Below are positions 8,020 to 16,629 of a stretch of 51,063 bases of DNA, in pieces. The stretch's first letter is position 1. The number at the start of each line of letters is the position of its first letter. Both the position numbers and the translations under genes were made by a program. The notes under the pieces are model-generated. The model saw nothing but the letters and a program-made list of their open reading frames with translations, ran no database searches and was not told where the DNA came from. The stretch is taken from assembly GCA_027315315.1 (NCBI GenBank), contig DAHUYG010000001.1, positions 1-51,063 on the forward strand, read 5' to 3'. This stretch comes from Acidimicrobiaceae bacterium. Lineage in GTDB: Bacteria > Actinomycetota > Acidimicrobiia > Acidimicrobiales > RAAP-2.

Positions 8020-10224
8020 GTGAACCGCCGCCCGGGGAACTTCATCCCGAACGTGGTAAAGGGCCTGGCGATCGCCCTGGCGCTCGTCGCAATACCGCCA
8101 ACGCTCGTGTTGGCGGGCGGATATCGGGTCCCGTATCGGTTGTTCCAGGGGCCTCGACTTTCTTGGTCGTGGATGCTCGATCTTGCAATCGTTGTGTCAT
8201 GGGTGGCCTGGGTGGGATGCGTGCTGCCCATCGCCCGGCATGTCGCTTCTCGAATGCGCGTCCCGGCATCGGGCATATTCGGAGTCGAGCGCGGATGGGA
8301 CCGTGCGGCATCTCCGATCGCCGCCGCGCTCCTCCTTGTCGGCGCAACGATCGGACCAATCGCGGGGTTCCGTGGTGCGTTTGGCACCCGGACGAGGGCC
8401 GTGGCAGCTCCGGGCGCCTCGGCGGTTCTGGATGCTGCCGGGGGGTCCGGGCCAGCAACGGAGAGCTCGCAAACCAGGAGGTATGAGCTCGCCCAGCGAA
8501 GATATCCACCCGCAACGGCACCTCGAGACGCTTCAGCATCCAGCGGGGAAGAGATTGCGCGGGCGACGTTGAGCGACTCCACCGCTCGGGCGGCTCCTGT
8601 CGCCATTGCGTCAAGGACCGTTGCGCTTGACGCGCCGGCCACCGTGTCCGACGTGGCCACGGTGGCGCTCTGCTGCATGGGCGTTGTCGCGATCACCCGA
8701 CGGCTGCAACTCCGAAGGCGGCGGGGTCGTCGGGCTTTAGACCGTCCACCTCATGATGTGGTCGACGTGCAGGTCATGCGGGCCGCCGCTCGTGACTTGC
8801 ACGATGCTCTCGGCGCCGCGGACGTCGCTACTCCAGCCGTGCGGCTCCTCCGAGTGGGTGAGAAGGAGGTCGAGTTCTTCCTTGCTTCAGAGACCAACTG
8901 GGCTCCGGCCGGCCTACGACTAGGACCGAGCAGGGCTTCCTGGATCCGAACACGCCCACCCGCAGACTCGGGTTCGCCGGTGCCGGAGCCAGCCGGCCCC
9001 CGTTGGCTCGTCGTGCCGGTCGCGATCGACGCGCAGAACGTTTGGGCGATCATGCTCGAGATCGGCGCATGCGTGTCAATTCTCGGACCGAACGCGAAGG
9101 GTTTGATCTCGTCCTTCGCGGCCAGGGCCTACCGACCACCCGAATCCGAGTCAATTCGCGTCCGCTCCAACGAGCACGGCATCACCATTTCGTGGGTGGG
9201 ATCACCATCGCTCGAGAATCGGGCGTACGTGACCACCGAACCAAGCGGTCGGGCAGACTTGACCATCGTCGTCGACGAGTCCGCGGTAACGATCCACCCC
9301 TTCGGCATCACGGCGATTCCTCTTCCTGAGGCAGAACCATCCCCTGACGCCCCGCCACATAAAGTTTTGCGGGCAACCGAGTCGGCCAATTCCATCCGAC
9401 TCATGGAGCGGTCTCGGTCCGTTGAGGTGCGGTTGCTCGCAACAGTCCCTCGCATCGATGGACTGACGAACCCGCTTCCGGCGAAACGCGCCCGACGGGT
9501 CGTCGAACTCCTGGCCTATCTCGCAATCCACCATCCAGACCCGGTCAGTGGAGACCGCCTTCGCACCCGTGTACTCGGGACGCCGGATGCGGACGCAGCA
9601 GCCAAGACCCTCTTCAACACCGTGGGGGTGGCCCGGCATGTGCTGGGTGTCGACCCTGACGGAAACCCGCTTCTGCCAAGCGCGTCCCGGCAAGGCCACT
9701 ACAGAGTTTCGGCGCTCGTGGGGATCGACGTCGTCCGGGCATTGCAGGCATTTGAGCTTGCCCAGGCGGCGGACGACTCCGACGTGGCTCTCGCTCTTTA
9801 CCGAAGTGGTCTGGATCTCGTGGAGAGCGAACCACTCGCTGGAGTCCTGTCGGGCTATTCATGGTGGCAGTCCGAAGGGCATGAGGCCCGGCTCTCGTCA
9901 GCGGTCGTCGAAGCTGCCTGCAGGGCCGTGCGACTGGCGATCGCCAGTCGCTGCTTCGAAATGACGACGTGGATCATCGGTCGGGCCCGACTCGTCGACC
10001 CCTATACCGAGAGACTGAGCCGTGCAGCCATGCGGGCTGCGGCTGCGGCCGGAGATCAAGCTCGACTGCGACGCGAGTGGCACGAGTGCCTACGCCGGGT
10101 GTCCGAACTTGATCCCAATGCGAAGCCGTCCGTAGCGAGCTACCGCCTGTTCGACGAGCTGGTCAATCGGGCGAACGGCACGTCGTCTCAAGCCAACTTC
10201 GCCGCAATCGACGACGCTCCCTGA
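8020..10224 (+). CDS. membrane protein with C-terminal SARP/BTAD activator module
   Basis: A 734-residue protein starting at GTG. The N-terminal ~235 residues contain about four hydrophobic segments (near 13-33, 50-70, 96-116 and 212-230) separated by an Ala/Arg-rich loop. Residues 240-440 form an unrecognised soluble domain. From about residue 470 there is an OmpR-like winged-helix region (VELLAYLAIHHP ... RLRTRVLG) and then a TPR-like bacterial transcriptional activation domain to the end. This is the SARP/BTAD architecture, here anchored to membrane. Related actinobacterial LysM/BTAD proteins accompany secretion or pilus loci. It may sense an envelope signal together with the anchored protein encoded upstream. 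The 3' end overlaps the convergent ddl gene by 37 bases. Confidence 0.72.
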   Translation: MNRRPGNFIPNVVKGLAIALALVAIPPTLVLAGGYRVPYRLFQGPRLSWSWMLDLAIVVSWVAWVGCVLPIARHVASRMRVPASGIFGVERGWDRAASPIAAALLLVGATIGPIAGFRGAFGTRTRAVAAPGASAVLDAAGGSGPATESSQTRRYELAQRRYPPATAPRDASASSGEEIARATLSDSTARAAPVAIASRTVALDAPATVSDVATVALCCMGVVAITRRLQLRRRRGRRALDRPPHDVVDVQVMRAAARDLHDALGAADVATPAVRLLRVGEKEVEFFLASETNWAPAGLRLGPSRASWIRTRPPADSGSPVPEPAGPRWLVVPVAIDAQNVWAIMLEIGACVSILGPNAKGLISSFAARAYRPPESESIRVRSNEHGITISWVGSPSLENRAYVTTEPSGRADLTIVVDESAVTIHPFGITAIPLPEAEPSPDAPPHKVLRATESANSIRLMERSRSVEVRLLATVPRIDGLTNPLPAKRARRVVELLAYLAIHHPDPVSGDRLRTRVLGTPDADAAAKTLFNTVGVARHVLGVDPDGNPLLPSASRQGHYRVSALVGIDVVRALQAFELAQAADDSDVALALYRSGLDLVESEPLAGVLSGYSWWQSEGHEARLSSAVVEAACRAVRLAIASRCFEMTTWIIGRARLVDPYTERLSRAAMRAAAAAGDQARLRREWHECLRRVSELDPNAKPSVASYRLFDELVNRANGTSSQANFAAIDDAP

Positions 10225-11306
10225 AGCACCGACCCATCGGCGCCCGCAGTCTCGAAGGTCCGCCGCGGACGCGACATCGCCTCGTCGAGCAATTCGGAGA
10301 GCAGCTGTCGGAACGGGACGGCGGGTTCGATCCACAGGTAGCGGGCGAGCGACCCCGGAATGGTGTTGATCTCGTTGACCCAGACCGATTCGCCGTCCGA
10401 CAAGAAGTCGAGCCGCGACAACCCGCGCAGTCCCTGGAGCTCGGCAACCGTTCGAGCGCAATCCACGATCCGCTCGCGGAGGCGATCCGGGATCGCGGCC
10501 GGAACCTCGCGCGGCGCGCTCACCATCCCCTCGCCACCCACGTACTTGTCGCGATAGCCCAGGATCTCGCTGGATCGCTCGGAGGCGGACTTCGACCTCA
10601 GCGGGCGCTCGACCGCCGAGACCTCGAGCTGCGGCCAGGAGCGGATTCCCACCTGCAGGTCGAACAGTTCGGGCTTGTACGGTTCGATCACGGCACCGGC
10701 GGTCAGATGGACGCTCCTCGACCCCAACGCGCGAGCGGTCTCCAGATCGGGGACCACCTCGATCCCGATCGATGATCCGCCAAAGCGCGGCTTGACGATG
10801 TAGGGGCCCGCAAAGTCGATCGACCCCGACGACTCGCCGAGGAGCCTCCTCGGGAGCGCGGGCAACCCCGCCTCCTTGACCACGCAGCCGAACGCGTACT
10901 TGTCCATCCCGAGCGCGGCTCCGGCGACCGACGGGCCGGCGTGCCTGACGTGGGCGAGCTCGAGGCCCGCCTGCAGCGACCCGTCCTCGCCCGGGCCGCC
11001 GTGGCAACAGACGAGGGCGACGTCGATCGCCAGCCGCTTCGCCTTGCGCCGGTCCGCGGTGAAGAACCCACCCTCGGAGCCCAGGATCAGCTGCACCGGA
11101 GAGGCCGATCTCGGCTTGCCCTCCAGGTAGTCCCTGGCCTCGGACAAGGGGTCGACCTCGAACCAATCGCCGGACTTGGACCAGAAGAGGCCTCGAGGCG
11201 AGTACCCGGACATCTGGGAGAGCTCCCGAGCCGCCTGCAGGCCCGTCAGGACGCTGACGTCGTGCTCGGGCGACGGTCCCCCGAAGATGACCCCGACCTC
11301 AGGCAA
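10188..11306 (-). CDS. ddl: D-alanine--D-alanine ligase
   Basis: A 372-residue ATP-grasp enzyme that joins two D-alanines for peptidoglycan precursors. Visible signatures are the N-terminal GVIFGGPSPEHDVSVL, HGGPGEDGS (residues 102-110), the ATP-grasp loop KPRFGGSSIG (172-181) and the metal/phosphate-binding NEINTIPGSL (311-320). A TTG at 11306 is chosen as start because a GGGGGAGAGG site stands directly before it and the ATP-grasp N-terminus begins there. An upstream extension of the frame would run into murF. It is the last gene of a leftward operon: hydrolase, murF-like, ddl. The substrate could also be D-Ala-D-Lac; the sequence does not settle this. Confidence 0.9.
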   Translation of the reverse strand: MPEVGVIFGGPSPEHDVSVLTGLQAARELSQMSGYSPRGLFWSKSGDWFEVDPLSEARDYLEGKPRSASPVQLILGSEGGFFTADRRKAKRLAIDVALVCCHGGPGEDGSLQAGLELAHVRHAGPSVAGAALGMDKYAFGCVVKEAGLPALPRRLLGESSGSIDFAGPYIVKPRFGGSSIGIEVVPDLETARALGSRSVHLTAGAVIEPYKPELFDLQVGIRSWPQLEVSAVERPLRSKSASERSSEILGYRDKYVGGEGMVSAPREVPAAIPDRLRERIVDCARTVAELQGLRGLSRLDFLSDGESVWVNEINTIPGSLARYLWIEPAVPFRQLLSELLDEAMSRPRRTFETAGADGSVLQGASSIAAKLA

Positions 11307-11346
11307 CCTCTCCCCCGCTTCTGACCCCGGTCCGTCGCACTCGGGG

Positions 11347-12885
11347 CTAAGGGTAGTGGTCGGGAAGATCGTTCTCGTACAGGACGGCATCGCCCGGATG
11401 CAGGTGCTCGCGCACCCAACGCACCGCGTCGTCCCTGGTCGCAAGGCATAGCGAACCCTGCGAAGCACGGCCCTCGCGCAGCGCCCGCCGGTTGGTGCGC
11501 GCCACGATGATCAGGTCGGTTGCCACGCCGATCGAGCTCTTCGCGAAGGCGCGGTTCTCCTCGGCCTGTCTAGGCCCGAGCTCGACCATGCCGGGCGTGA
11601 CGAGCACCCGCCGGGCACCCGAACCCACTCGGGCGAGGACTTCCAGGGCGGCACGAGCGCCGGCCGGGTTGGAGTTGAAGGTGTCGTCGATGACCACGAC
11701 GCCGCTCGGCGCGGTCCCCACCGCCAGTCGGTGCGACACGGTCGGGAGGTTCTCGAGCCGTGCCACGAGCGCCTGGATCGGCACGCCGAGCTCGATCGCG
11801 ACCCCGAGGGCGCAAGCCACGTTCGTCGGCTGGACGCCCGGAGGGAGCGTCACCGTGCCCACGGCCATCCCCTCGATGCGCAGCTCGAACCCCTCGGGCA
11901 CCTCGACGAGACGGACACCGCCACCGGCGCCCTCGACCGAGCAGCGGAGCACCCTCGGGCGCGGCTCGCGGGCATCGAGCGCGTCGACGAAGCCTTCGAG
12001 CCGCTCGTCGTCGGTGTTGAGCACCACGACCGCCGCGCCGACCGTGATCTCCGACTTGGCCCGGAGGATCGCATCCTCGGTTCCGAAGCGCTCGAGGTGC
12101 ACCGGACCGATGGCGGTGATGACGGCGATCTCCGGCGGGCACCACGAGCAGAGCTCGGCGATCTCCCCCGCGCCGTAGGTCCCCATCTCGGCCACGAAGA
12201 CCTCGGTGCCGTCGACCAGATGCTCGTTCACCGCCCGGGCCAGCCCGGCGCGGTTGTTGAACGACGCCGGGCTCGCCACCACCCGGAGCGACCCCTCGAG
12301 CAGGTGGGCCACGTAGTTCTTGGTCGACGTCTTCCCGTACGAACCGGTGATCGCAACGATGCGCGGACGGACCACCCCCAGGCGCCTCGCCGCAGCGGCC
12401 ACGTACCTCGACGCCAAGCGGTTCTCGACCGGCTCTTGGACCAGGCTGACCAGATCCATAGCTGGCGCAGCCAGCACCAGCCCGATGGCCGAGACGAACG
12501 CCACCCTGCCGAGGGCGAAGCCGCCTGCCACGACGGCCGCCTCGAGCACGACCCATCCGGCGGCGAGCGAACGCGACCGCCGGGTCCAGGCGAGCGGGGA
12601 GGTGCGCCCACGTGGCGACAGCCCGATCGGTCCTGCGACCCCCACGGCAGCCGTCGCCAGGGCCACGAGCGCGTAGCGCCACGAGAGGCCCGTGGCCACG
12701 ACTGCGACGAGGGCGAGCGGAAGATTGGGACGCACCCCGAGCCACCACCGGGCGGCGAAGCGGTCGACCGCGCCGGGCAGGTAGTGCTCGCGCTGGGCGA
12801 CGCGGAGCCAGCGGAGCCCCGAGGGGATCAGCCCGACCCAGCACGACGCGGCTGGGACCCAGGTGGCCGGCGAGAGGTCGCTCAC
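11347..12885 (-). CDS. murF: MurF-like Mur ligase with N-terminal membrane domain
   Basis: A 512-residue protein. Residues 180-460 are a Mur ligase: P-loop TGSYGKTSTKN (180-190), the NNRAG loop of MurF-type enzymes, the AEMGTYGAGEI acidic motif, HLERFGT and DDTFNSNPAGA near the C-terminal domain. MurF adds D-Ala-D-Ala to UDP-MurNAc-tripeptide in the cytoplasm. The N-terminal ~150 residues are unusual, with about four hydrophobic segments (near 55-66, 68-84, 108-125 and 130-148) that would tether the enzyme to the membrane. Neighbouring ddl, which makes its substrate, supports a MurF role, though the usual UDP-sugar-binding N-terminal domain is not evident. It overlaps the upstream hydrolase gene by 4 bases. 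Confidence 0.82.
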   Translation of the reverse strand: MSDLSPATWVPAASCWVGLIPSGLRWLRVAQREHYLPGAVDRFAARWWLGVRPNLPLALVAVVATGLSWRYALVALATAAVGVAGPIGLSPRGRTSPLAWTRRSRSLAAGWVVLEAAVVAGGFALGRVAFVSAIGLVLAAPAMDLVSLVQEPVENRLASRYVAAAARRLGVVRPRIVAITGSYGKTSTKNYVAHLLEGSLRVVASPASFNNRAGLARAVNEHLVDGTEVFVAEMGTYGAGEIAELCSWCPPEIAVITAIGPVHLERFGTEDAILRAKSEITVGAAVVVLNTDDERLEGFVDALDAREPRPRVLRCSVEGAGGGVRLVEVPEGFELRIEGMAVGTVTLPPGVQPTNVACALGVAIELGVPIQALVARLENLPTVSHRLAVGTAPSGVVVIDDTFNSNPAGARAALEVLARVGSGARRVLVTPGMVELGPRQAEENRAFAKSSIGVATDLIIVARTNRRALREGRASQGSLCLATRDDAVRWVREHLHPGDAVLYENDLPDHYP

Positions 12886-13736
12886 GGCGCCGGCCGACCC
12901 CCGAGCATTGCCACGACGGCCTCGCGGAGCGCCGCCGGTGCGGCGAGCGGGGCCAGGTGACCGACGCCCGGGAGTTCGACCATCGTCGCGTTCGGGAACA
13001 CACCGGCAGCCGCCCTCGCGACCGAGGCCGGAGCGACCTCGTCGTCCTCACCCCAAACGAGGCGCACCGGGCAGCGGGCCGCCACCATCACCTCTTCGTA
13101 GCTCTCGTTCACGATCTTCACGAGCACCTGGCGCATGATGCCCTGCGCCGCCCGGTAGTCCGACGAGCCGTAGCGCTGTCGGAGCGCCTCCATCCGGTGC
13201 TCGGAGACCAGTCCGAGACGGTGCAGCCGGCGACCGAGGCGAAACGGGATCGGCGCACGCCTCGGGGCGCCCTCGGGCCGGCGCAGCGGTACGCCGGTGA
13301 GCACCATGCCGGCAATGGCGTCGGGCCTCTGCGCGGCGAGATGGACGGCGACGCGACCCCCGAAGGAGTGACCGAGGAGCACCACCGGCGAGCGCATCTG
13401 GTCCAGCACGGGTGCGACGAGCGCTGCGTACTCGGGGCTCCCCCAGGGTTCGGGCGGTGGTGGGCTCGAGCCGAACCCGGGCAGATCGAGTGCGATGGCG
13501 TCCAGGGTGGGTGCGTCCTTCGGTGCGAGGACCCCGAAGAAGTCCCGCCTCGATCGGGCCCAGCCGTGCAGGGCGAGCACCGCCGGCGGCCCGTGCCCGA
13601 ACGTCTCGCCCATCAGGGCACCCTCAGCGAAGGCGCGAAGCACCGCCGCTCGCCTGGTCCTCGGACGGGCTCGGGGCCCTCCTGGCACGATGTGTTCGGG
13701 GTTCCACTCGGCGTCGCTCCTGGTCGGGGTCACCAT
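12882..13736 (-). CDS. alpha/beta hydrolase
   Basis: A 284-residue alpha/beta-hydrolase-fold protein. The oxyanion-hole motif LHGWARS is at about residue 56, the nucleophile elbow GHSFGG near residue 122 and the catalytic His in GVGHLAP near the C-terminus; an acidic residue in WGEDDEVAP is the probable third triad member. The family covers esterases, lipases, dehalogenases and many others, so no substrate can be assigned. It starts the leftward operon leading into the MurF-like and Ddl genes with a 4-base overlap, which hints at an envelope-related substrate. The ATG at 13736 faces a divergent helicase gene across 73 bases. Confidence 0.85.
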   Translation of the reverse strand: MVTPTRSDAEWNPEHIVPGGPRARPRTRRAAVLRAFAEGALMGETFGHGPPAVLALHGWARSRRDFFGVLAPKDAPTLDAIALDLPGFGSSPPPPEPWGSPEYAALVAPVLDQMRSPVVLLGHSFGGRVAVHLAAQRPDAIAGMVLTGVPLRRPEGAPRRAPIPFRLGRRLHRLGLVSEHRMEALRQRYGSSDYRAAQGIMRQVLVKIVNESYEEVMVAARCPVRLVWGEDDEVAPASVARAAAGVFPNATMVELPGVGHLAPLAAPAALREAVVAMLGGRPAP

Positions 13737-13809
13737 ATCGACCGCCGCCCGGGGCTCCGAGGAACGCCATCACGCGCCCGGTGACACCCCATCGTTACCG
13801 TGGACCCCG

Positions 13810-15390
13810 ATGGTGAGCACGACCGAACCCAACGCCCTGGTCGCGAGGTCGTTCCCCGGCCTCCCGCCCGGGCTCACCGCACCCCAGCTGGAGGCCGTCA
13901 TGGCCGACGAGCCGGTGATCTGCGTGTTCGCAGGTGCGGGGGCGGGAAAGACCGGTGTGCTCACCCTCAGGGTGGCGAGGAGGGCCGACGACGGCACCGC
14001 CCCGGCGAATCGGACGCTCGTGTGCACCTTCAGCCGGAAGGCCGCCGACGAGCTGCGCACCCGCCTGTGGCGCCTCGGCGTCTCGGGGGTCACCGCCGGC
14101 ACCATCCACCGTGTCGCGCTGCGGGTGCTCCGGGACCACCGCGAGCGCACCGGGTCGCCGCCACCTTCGGTCCTGGGCGACCGGGGCCGTCTCGTCGAGG
14201 CAGTGCTCGGCGAACGGGCCACCGCGCGTGCCATCGCCAACCTCGAATCCGAGATCGGGTGGGCGAAGGCCCGGCTGGTGGCCCCGCCCGACTACCAAGA
14301 GGCGGTGCGCGACGCACAGCGGAGGATCCGCCTCCCGGCGGCCATCGTCGCGGACCTCTACGAGGCCTACGAGCGCGAACGCCAGCGGCGGGGCCTGCTC
14401 GACCTGGACGATCTCCTCCTCGAGGCCGCCGGTGCCATGGAGGGCGACCCAGAGTTCGCCGAGGCGATCCGTTGGCGCCACCGCCACGTGCTCGTCGACG
14501 AGGCCCAGGACCTGAACCCGGCCCAGTTCCGGTTCCTCTGCTCGCTCCTCCCCGAGTCGCCCGACCTCTTCGTGGTGGGCGACTCCTCGCAGTCCGTCTA
14601 TGGGTGGAACGGCGCCGAACCCGGACTGCTGGAGAGCCTGCCGGCGCGCTATCCCGGTGCCCTGGTGATCCGGCTCGAGCAGAACCACCGCTCGACGCCG
14701 GCCATCGTCGCCCTGTCCTCGGCGGCCCTCGGCTCGGGCCGTCCGGACCACGCCACGAGGGTCGGAGGAGCCCTGCCGGCGCTCGCCGGGCACGACGACG
14801 AGAACGCCGAGGCCCGATGGGTCGCTCGCCAGGTCTGGCTGGCCCGGGGACCCAGTCGCCGTTGGTCGCATATCGCCGTCCTGGCCAGGACGAACGCGCA
14901 GCTCGGGCCGGTGGCCAAGGCGCTCTCGGCCCAGCACATCCCCTTCTCCCACGCCGGGGGCGACCTCGGCCCGGCGAGCGATCTCGGGACCCCGACGCGC
15001 GACGGCACCGTCGAGCGACGCGACGAGGAACCGGCGGTCGAGCGCGACCCGGCCGACGCCGTCGTGCTCAGCACGTTCCACCGCGCCAAGGGGCTCCAGT
15101 GGCCCTGCGTGTTCGTGATCGGCCTGAGCGAGGGACTGACCCCGCTGCGCTCGGCGCGCACCGAGGCCGCACTGGACGAGGAGCGACGACTGCTCTATGT
15201 GGCGATGAGCCGCGCCGAGGACGAGCTGTGGTGCAGCTGGGCGGCCTCCGACGGCCACGGCGAGCGCCGCCGCTGCCGCTGGCTCGACGACGTCGAGGTC
15301 GCCCGGGATGCCCTGGCGGTGCGGGACGCGCCGGCGTCGAGCGAGGCGATCACCGCCAACATGGCCCGCCTCAGGTCGCTCGTCTCCTGA
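13810..15390 (+). CDS. UvrD/PcrA-like superfamily 1 DNA helicase, short form
   Basis: A 526-residue SF1A helicase. Motif I is AGAGAGKT (41-48), motif Ia CTFSRKAADELR, motif II VDEAQDLN, motif III SVYGWNGA, motif IV EQNHRST, motif V TFHRAKGLQW and motif VI LLYVAMSRAED. It should unwind DNA 3' to 5' at the cost of ATP, in repair or replication restart. It is shorter than UvrD/PcrA (about 700 residues): the 2B subdomain and the C-terminal RNA-polymerase-binding tail appear to be missing or reduced. The ATG at 13810 is chosen because the homologous region (TAPQLEAVMAD) follows soon after; longer in-frame starts are possible. It converges with xth, leaving 18 bases between stops. Confidence 0.88.
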   Translation: MVSTTEPNALVARSFPGLPPGLTAPQLEAVMADEPVICVFAGAGAGKTGVLTLRVARRADDGTAPANRTLVCTFSRKAADELRTRLWRLGVSGVTAGTIHRVALRVLRDHRERTGSPPPSVLGDRGRLVEAVLGERATARAIANLESEIGWAKARLVAPPDYQEAVRDAQRRIRLPAAIVADLYEAYERERQRRGLLDLDDLLLEAAGAMEGDPEFAEAIRWRHRHVLVDEAQDLNPAQFRFLCSLLPESPDLFVVGDSSQSVYGWNGAEPGLLESLPARYPGALVIRLEQNHRSTPAIVALSSAALGSGRPDHATRVGGALPALAGHDDENAEARWVARQVWLARGPSRRWSHIAVLARTNAQLGPVAKALSAQHIPFSHAGGDLGPASDLGTPTRDGTVERRDEEPAVERDPADAVVLSTFHRAKGLQWPCVFVIGLSEGLTPLRSARTEAALDEERRLLYVAMSRAEDELWCSWAASDGHGERRRCRWLDDVEVARDALAVRDAPASSEAITANMARLRSLVS

Positions 15391-15408
15391 GTGAGCGCGT
15401 CGGGCGAC

Positions 15409-16176
15409 TCAGGCGAGCTCGACGAGCACCGGCGCGTGGTCCGAGGGCTTCTGGCCCTTCCTCGCGTTGCGGTCGATCATGATCGAGGTCGACCGCTCGG
15501 CGAGCGACCGGCTGAGGAGCACGAGGTCGATGCGCATCCCGCGCCCCTGGTGGAAGTCCCCGGCACGGTAGTCCCACCACGAGAAGACACCGCCCTCGTC
15601 GTGGTGGCGGCGCCAGACGTCCTCCAGACCCCACTCGACGAGCATGCCCAACGCCCGGCGCTCGGCCTCGCTCACGTGGGTTGCCCCCACGAACGCCGCC
15701 GGGTCCCAGACGTCGCGGTCGTCGGGGGCAATGTTGAAGTCGCCACAGACCGCCACGTCGCCGCCGGGGCCGCACGACTCGGACAGGAAGGAGGCGAGCC
15801 GGGCCATCCAGGCCAGCTTGTAGCCGTACTGCTCGTGCTCGAGGCTGCGCCCGTTGGGCACGTAGACCGAGTGGACCCTGATGCCACCGCAGGTTCCAGC
15901 GACGATGCGGCACCCGTACTCGTCCTCGGCGCTCGCGAAGCCCTGGGTGGGCCGCTCGAGGCCGACCCTGCTCAAAAGCGCGACGCCGTTCCAGCGGCCG
16001 TCGCCGTGGTGGACCGACTCGTAGCCGAGCTCGGCGAACTCCCGGGCCGGGAAGGCGGCGTCGGCCTGCTTGGTCTCCTGCATGCAGAGGATGTCCGGGG
16101 CGTGCTCGTCGATCCATCCGAGCACCCGGGGCATGCGCGCCGTGAGCGAGTTCACGTTCCAGGTCGCGAGCCGCAC
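15409..16176 (-). CDS. xth: exodeoxyribonuclease III (AP endonuclease)
   Basis: A 255-residue Mg2+-dependent endonuclease/exonuclease/phosphatase-fold enzyme that cuts at abasic sites and trims 3' ends in base-excision repair. Markers are ATWNVNSL at the N-terminus, CMQETK with the metal-binding Glu, VPNGRSLE, VCGDFNIAPDDRD and the C-terminal SDHAPV His. The GTG start is one base after the stop of fabZ, so the two genes are probably co-transcribed, with xth last in the kgd-NYN-fabZ-xth series. Length matches bacterial ExoIII (about 260). Confidence 0.92.
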   Translation of the reverse strand: MRLATWNVNSLTARMPRVLGWIDEHAPDILCMQETKQADAAFPAREFAELGYESVHHGDGRWNGVALLSRVGLERPTQGFASAEDEYGCRIVAGTCGGIRVHSVYVPNGRSLEHEQYGYKLAWMARLASFLSESCGPGGDVAVCGDFNIAPDDRDVWDPAAFVGATHVSEAERRALGMLVEWGLEDVWRRHHDEGGVFSWWDYRAGDFHQGRGMRIDLVLLSRSLAERSTSIMIDRNARKGQKPSDHAPVLVELA

Positions 16177-16177
16177 G

Positions 16178-16609
16178 TCAGGCGCCCCGGTCGACGAGCA
16201 CGAAGAGCAGGTCAGCCTCGCACGCCGTCTCTCCATCGACGTGCGCCCGTCCGTGCCCGGTCCCCGCTCGCGACGAGAGGCGCCCCACCGTGACCTCGAG
16301 CTCGAGCGTGTCGCCGGGGACGACCTGTCTGCGGAACCGCGCCCTGTCGACGCCCCCGAAGAGGGCCAACCGCCCGGCGTAGCGGGGGTCACTGAGCACG
16401 GCGATCCCACCGACCTGGGCCAGCGCCTCCACCATGAGCACCCCGGGGAGGGTCGGGCGGCCCGGGAAGTGCCCGGCGAAGAACGGCTCGGCGCCGGTCA
16501 GCACCCATCGACCGACGGCGGCCCGGCCGGGGTCGACCGAGACGACCTCGGTGACGAAGAGAAACGGGTCCCGGTGCGGGAGGACGTCAGTGGGCTCGAT
16601 GCGGGGCAA
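16178..16609 (-). CDS. fabZ: 3-hydroxyacyl-ACP dehydratase FabZ
   Basis: A 143-residue hot-dog-fold enzyme that dehydrates beta-hydroxyacyl-ACP in type II fatty-acid synthesis. The catalytic pair is visible: His 47 in FAGHFPGRPTLPG and Glu 61 in VLMVEALAQVGG. The N-terminal PHRDPFLFV is also typical. Length is standard. It lies 20 bases after the NYN ribonuclease gene and one base before xth. No other fatty-acid genes flank it. It could be a FabZ-like dehydratase serving another thioester pathway. Confidence 0.9.
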   Translation of the reverse strand: MPRIEPTDVLPHRDPFLFVTEVVSVDPGRAAVGRWVLTGAEPFFAGHFPGRPTLPGVLMVEALAQVGGIAVLSDPRYAGRLALFGGVDRARFRRQVVPGDTLELEVTVGRLSSRAGTGHGRAHVDGETACEADLLFVLVDRGA

Positions 16610-16629
16610 TGGCGGGGGTTCTCTCGGGG

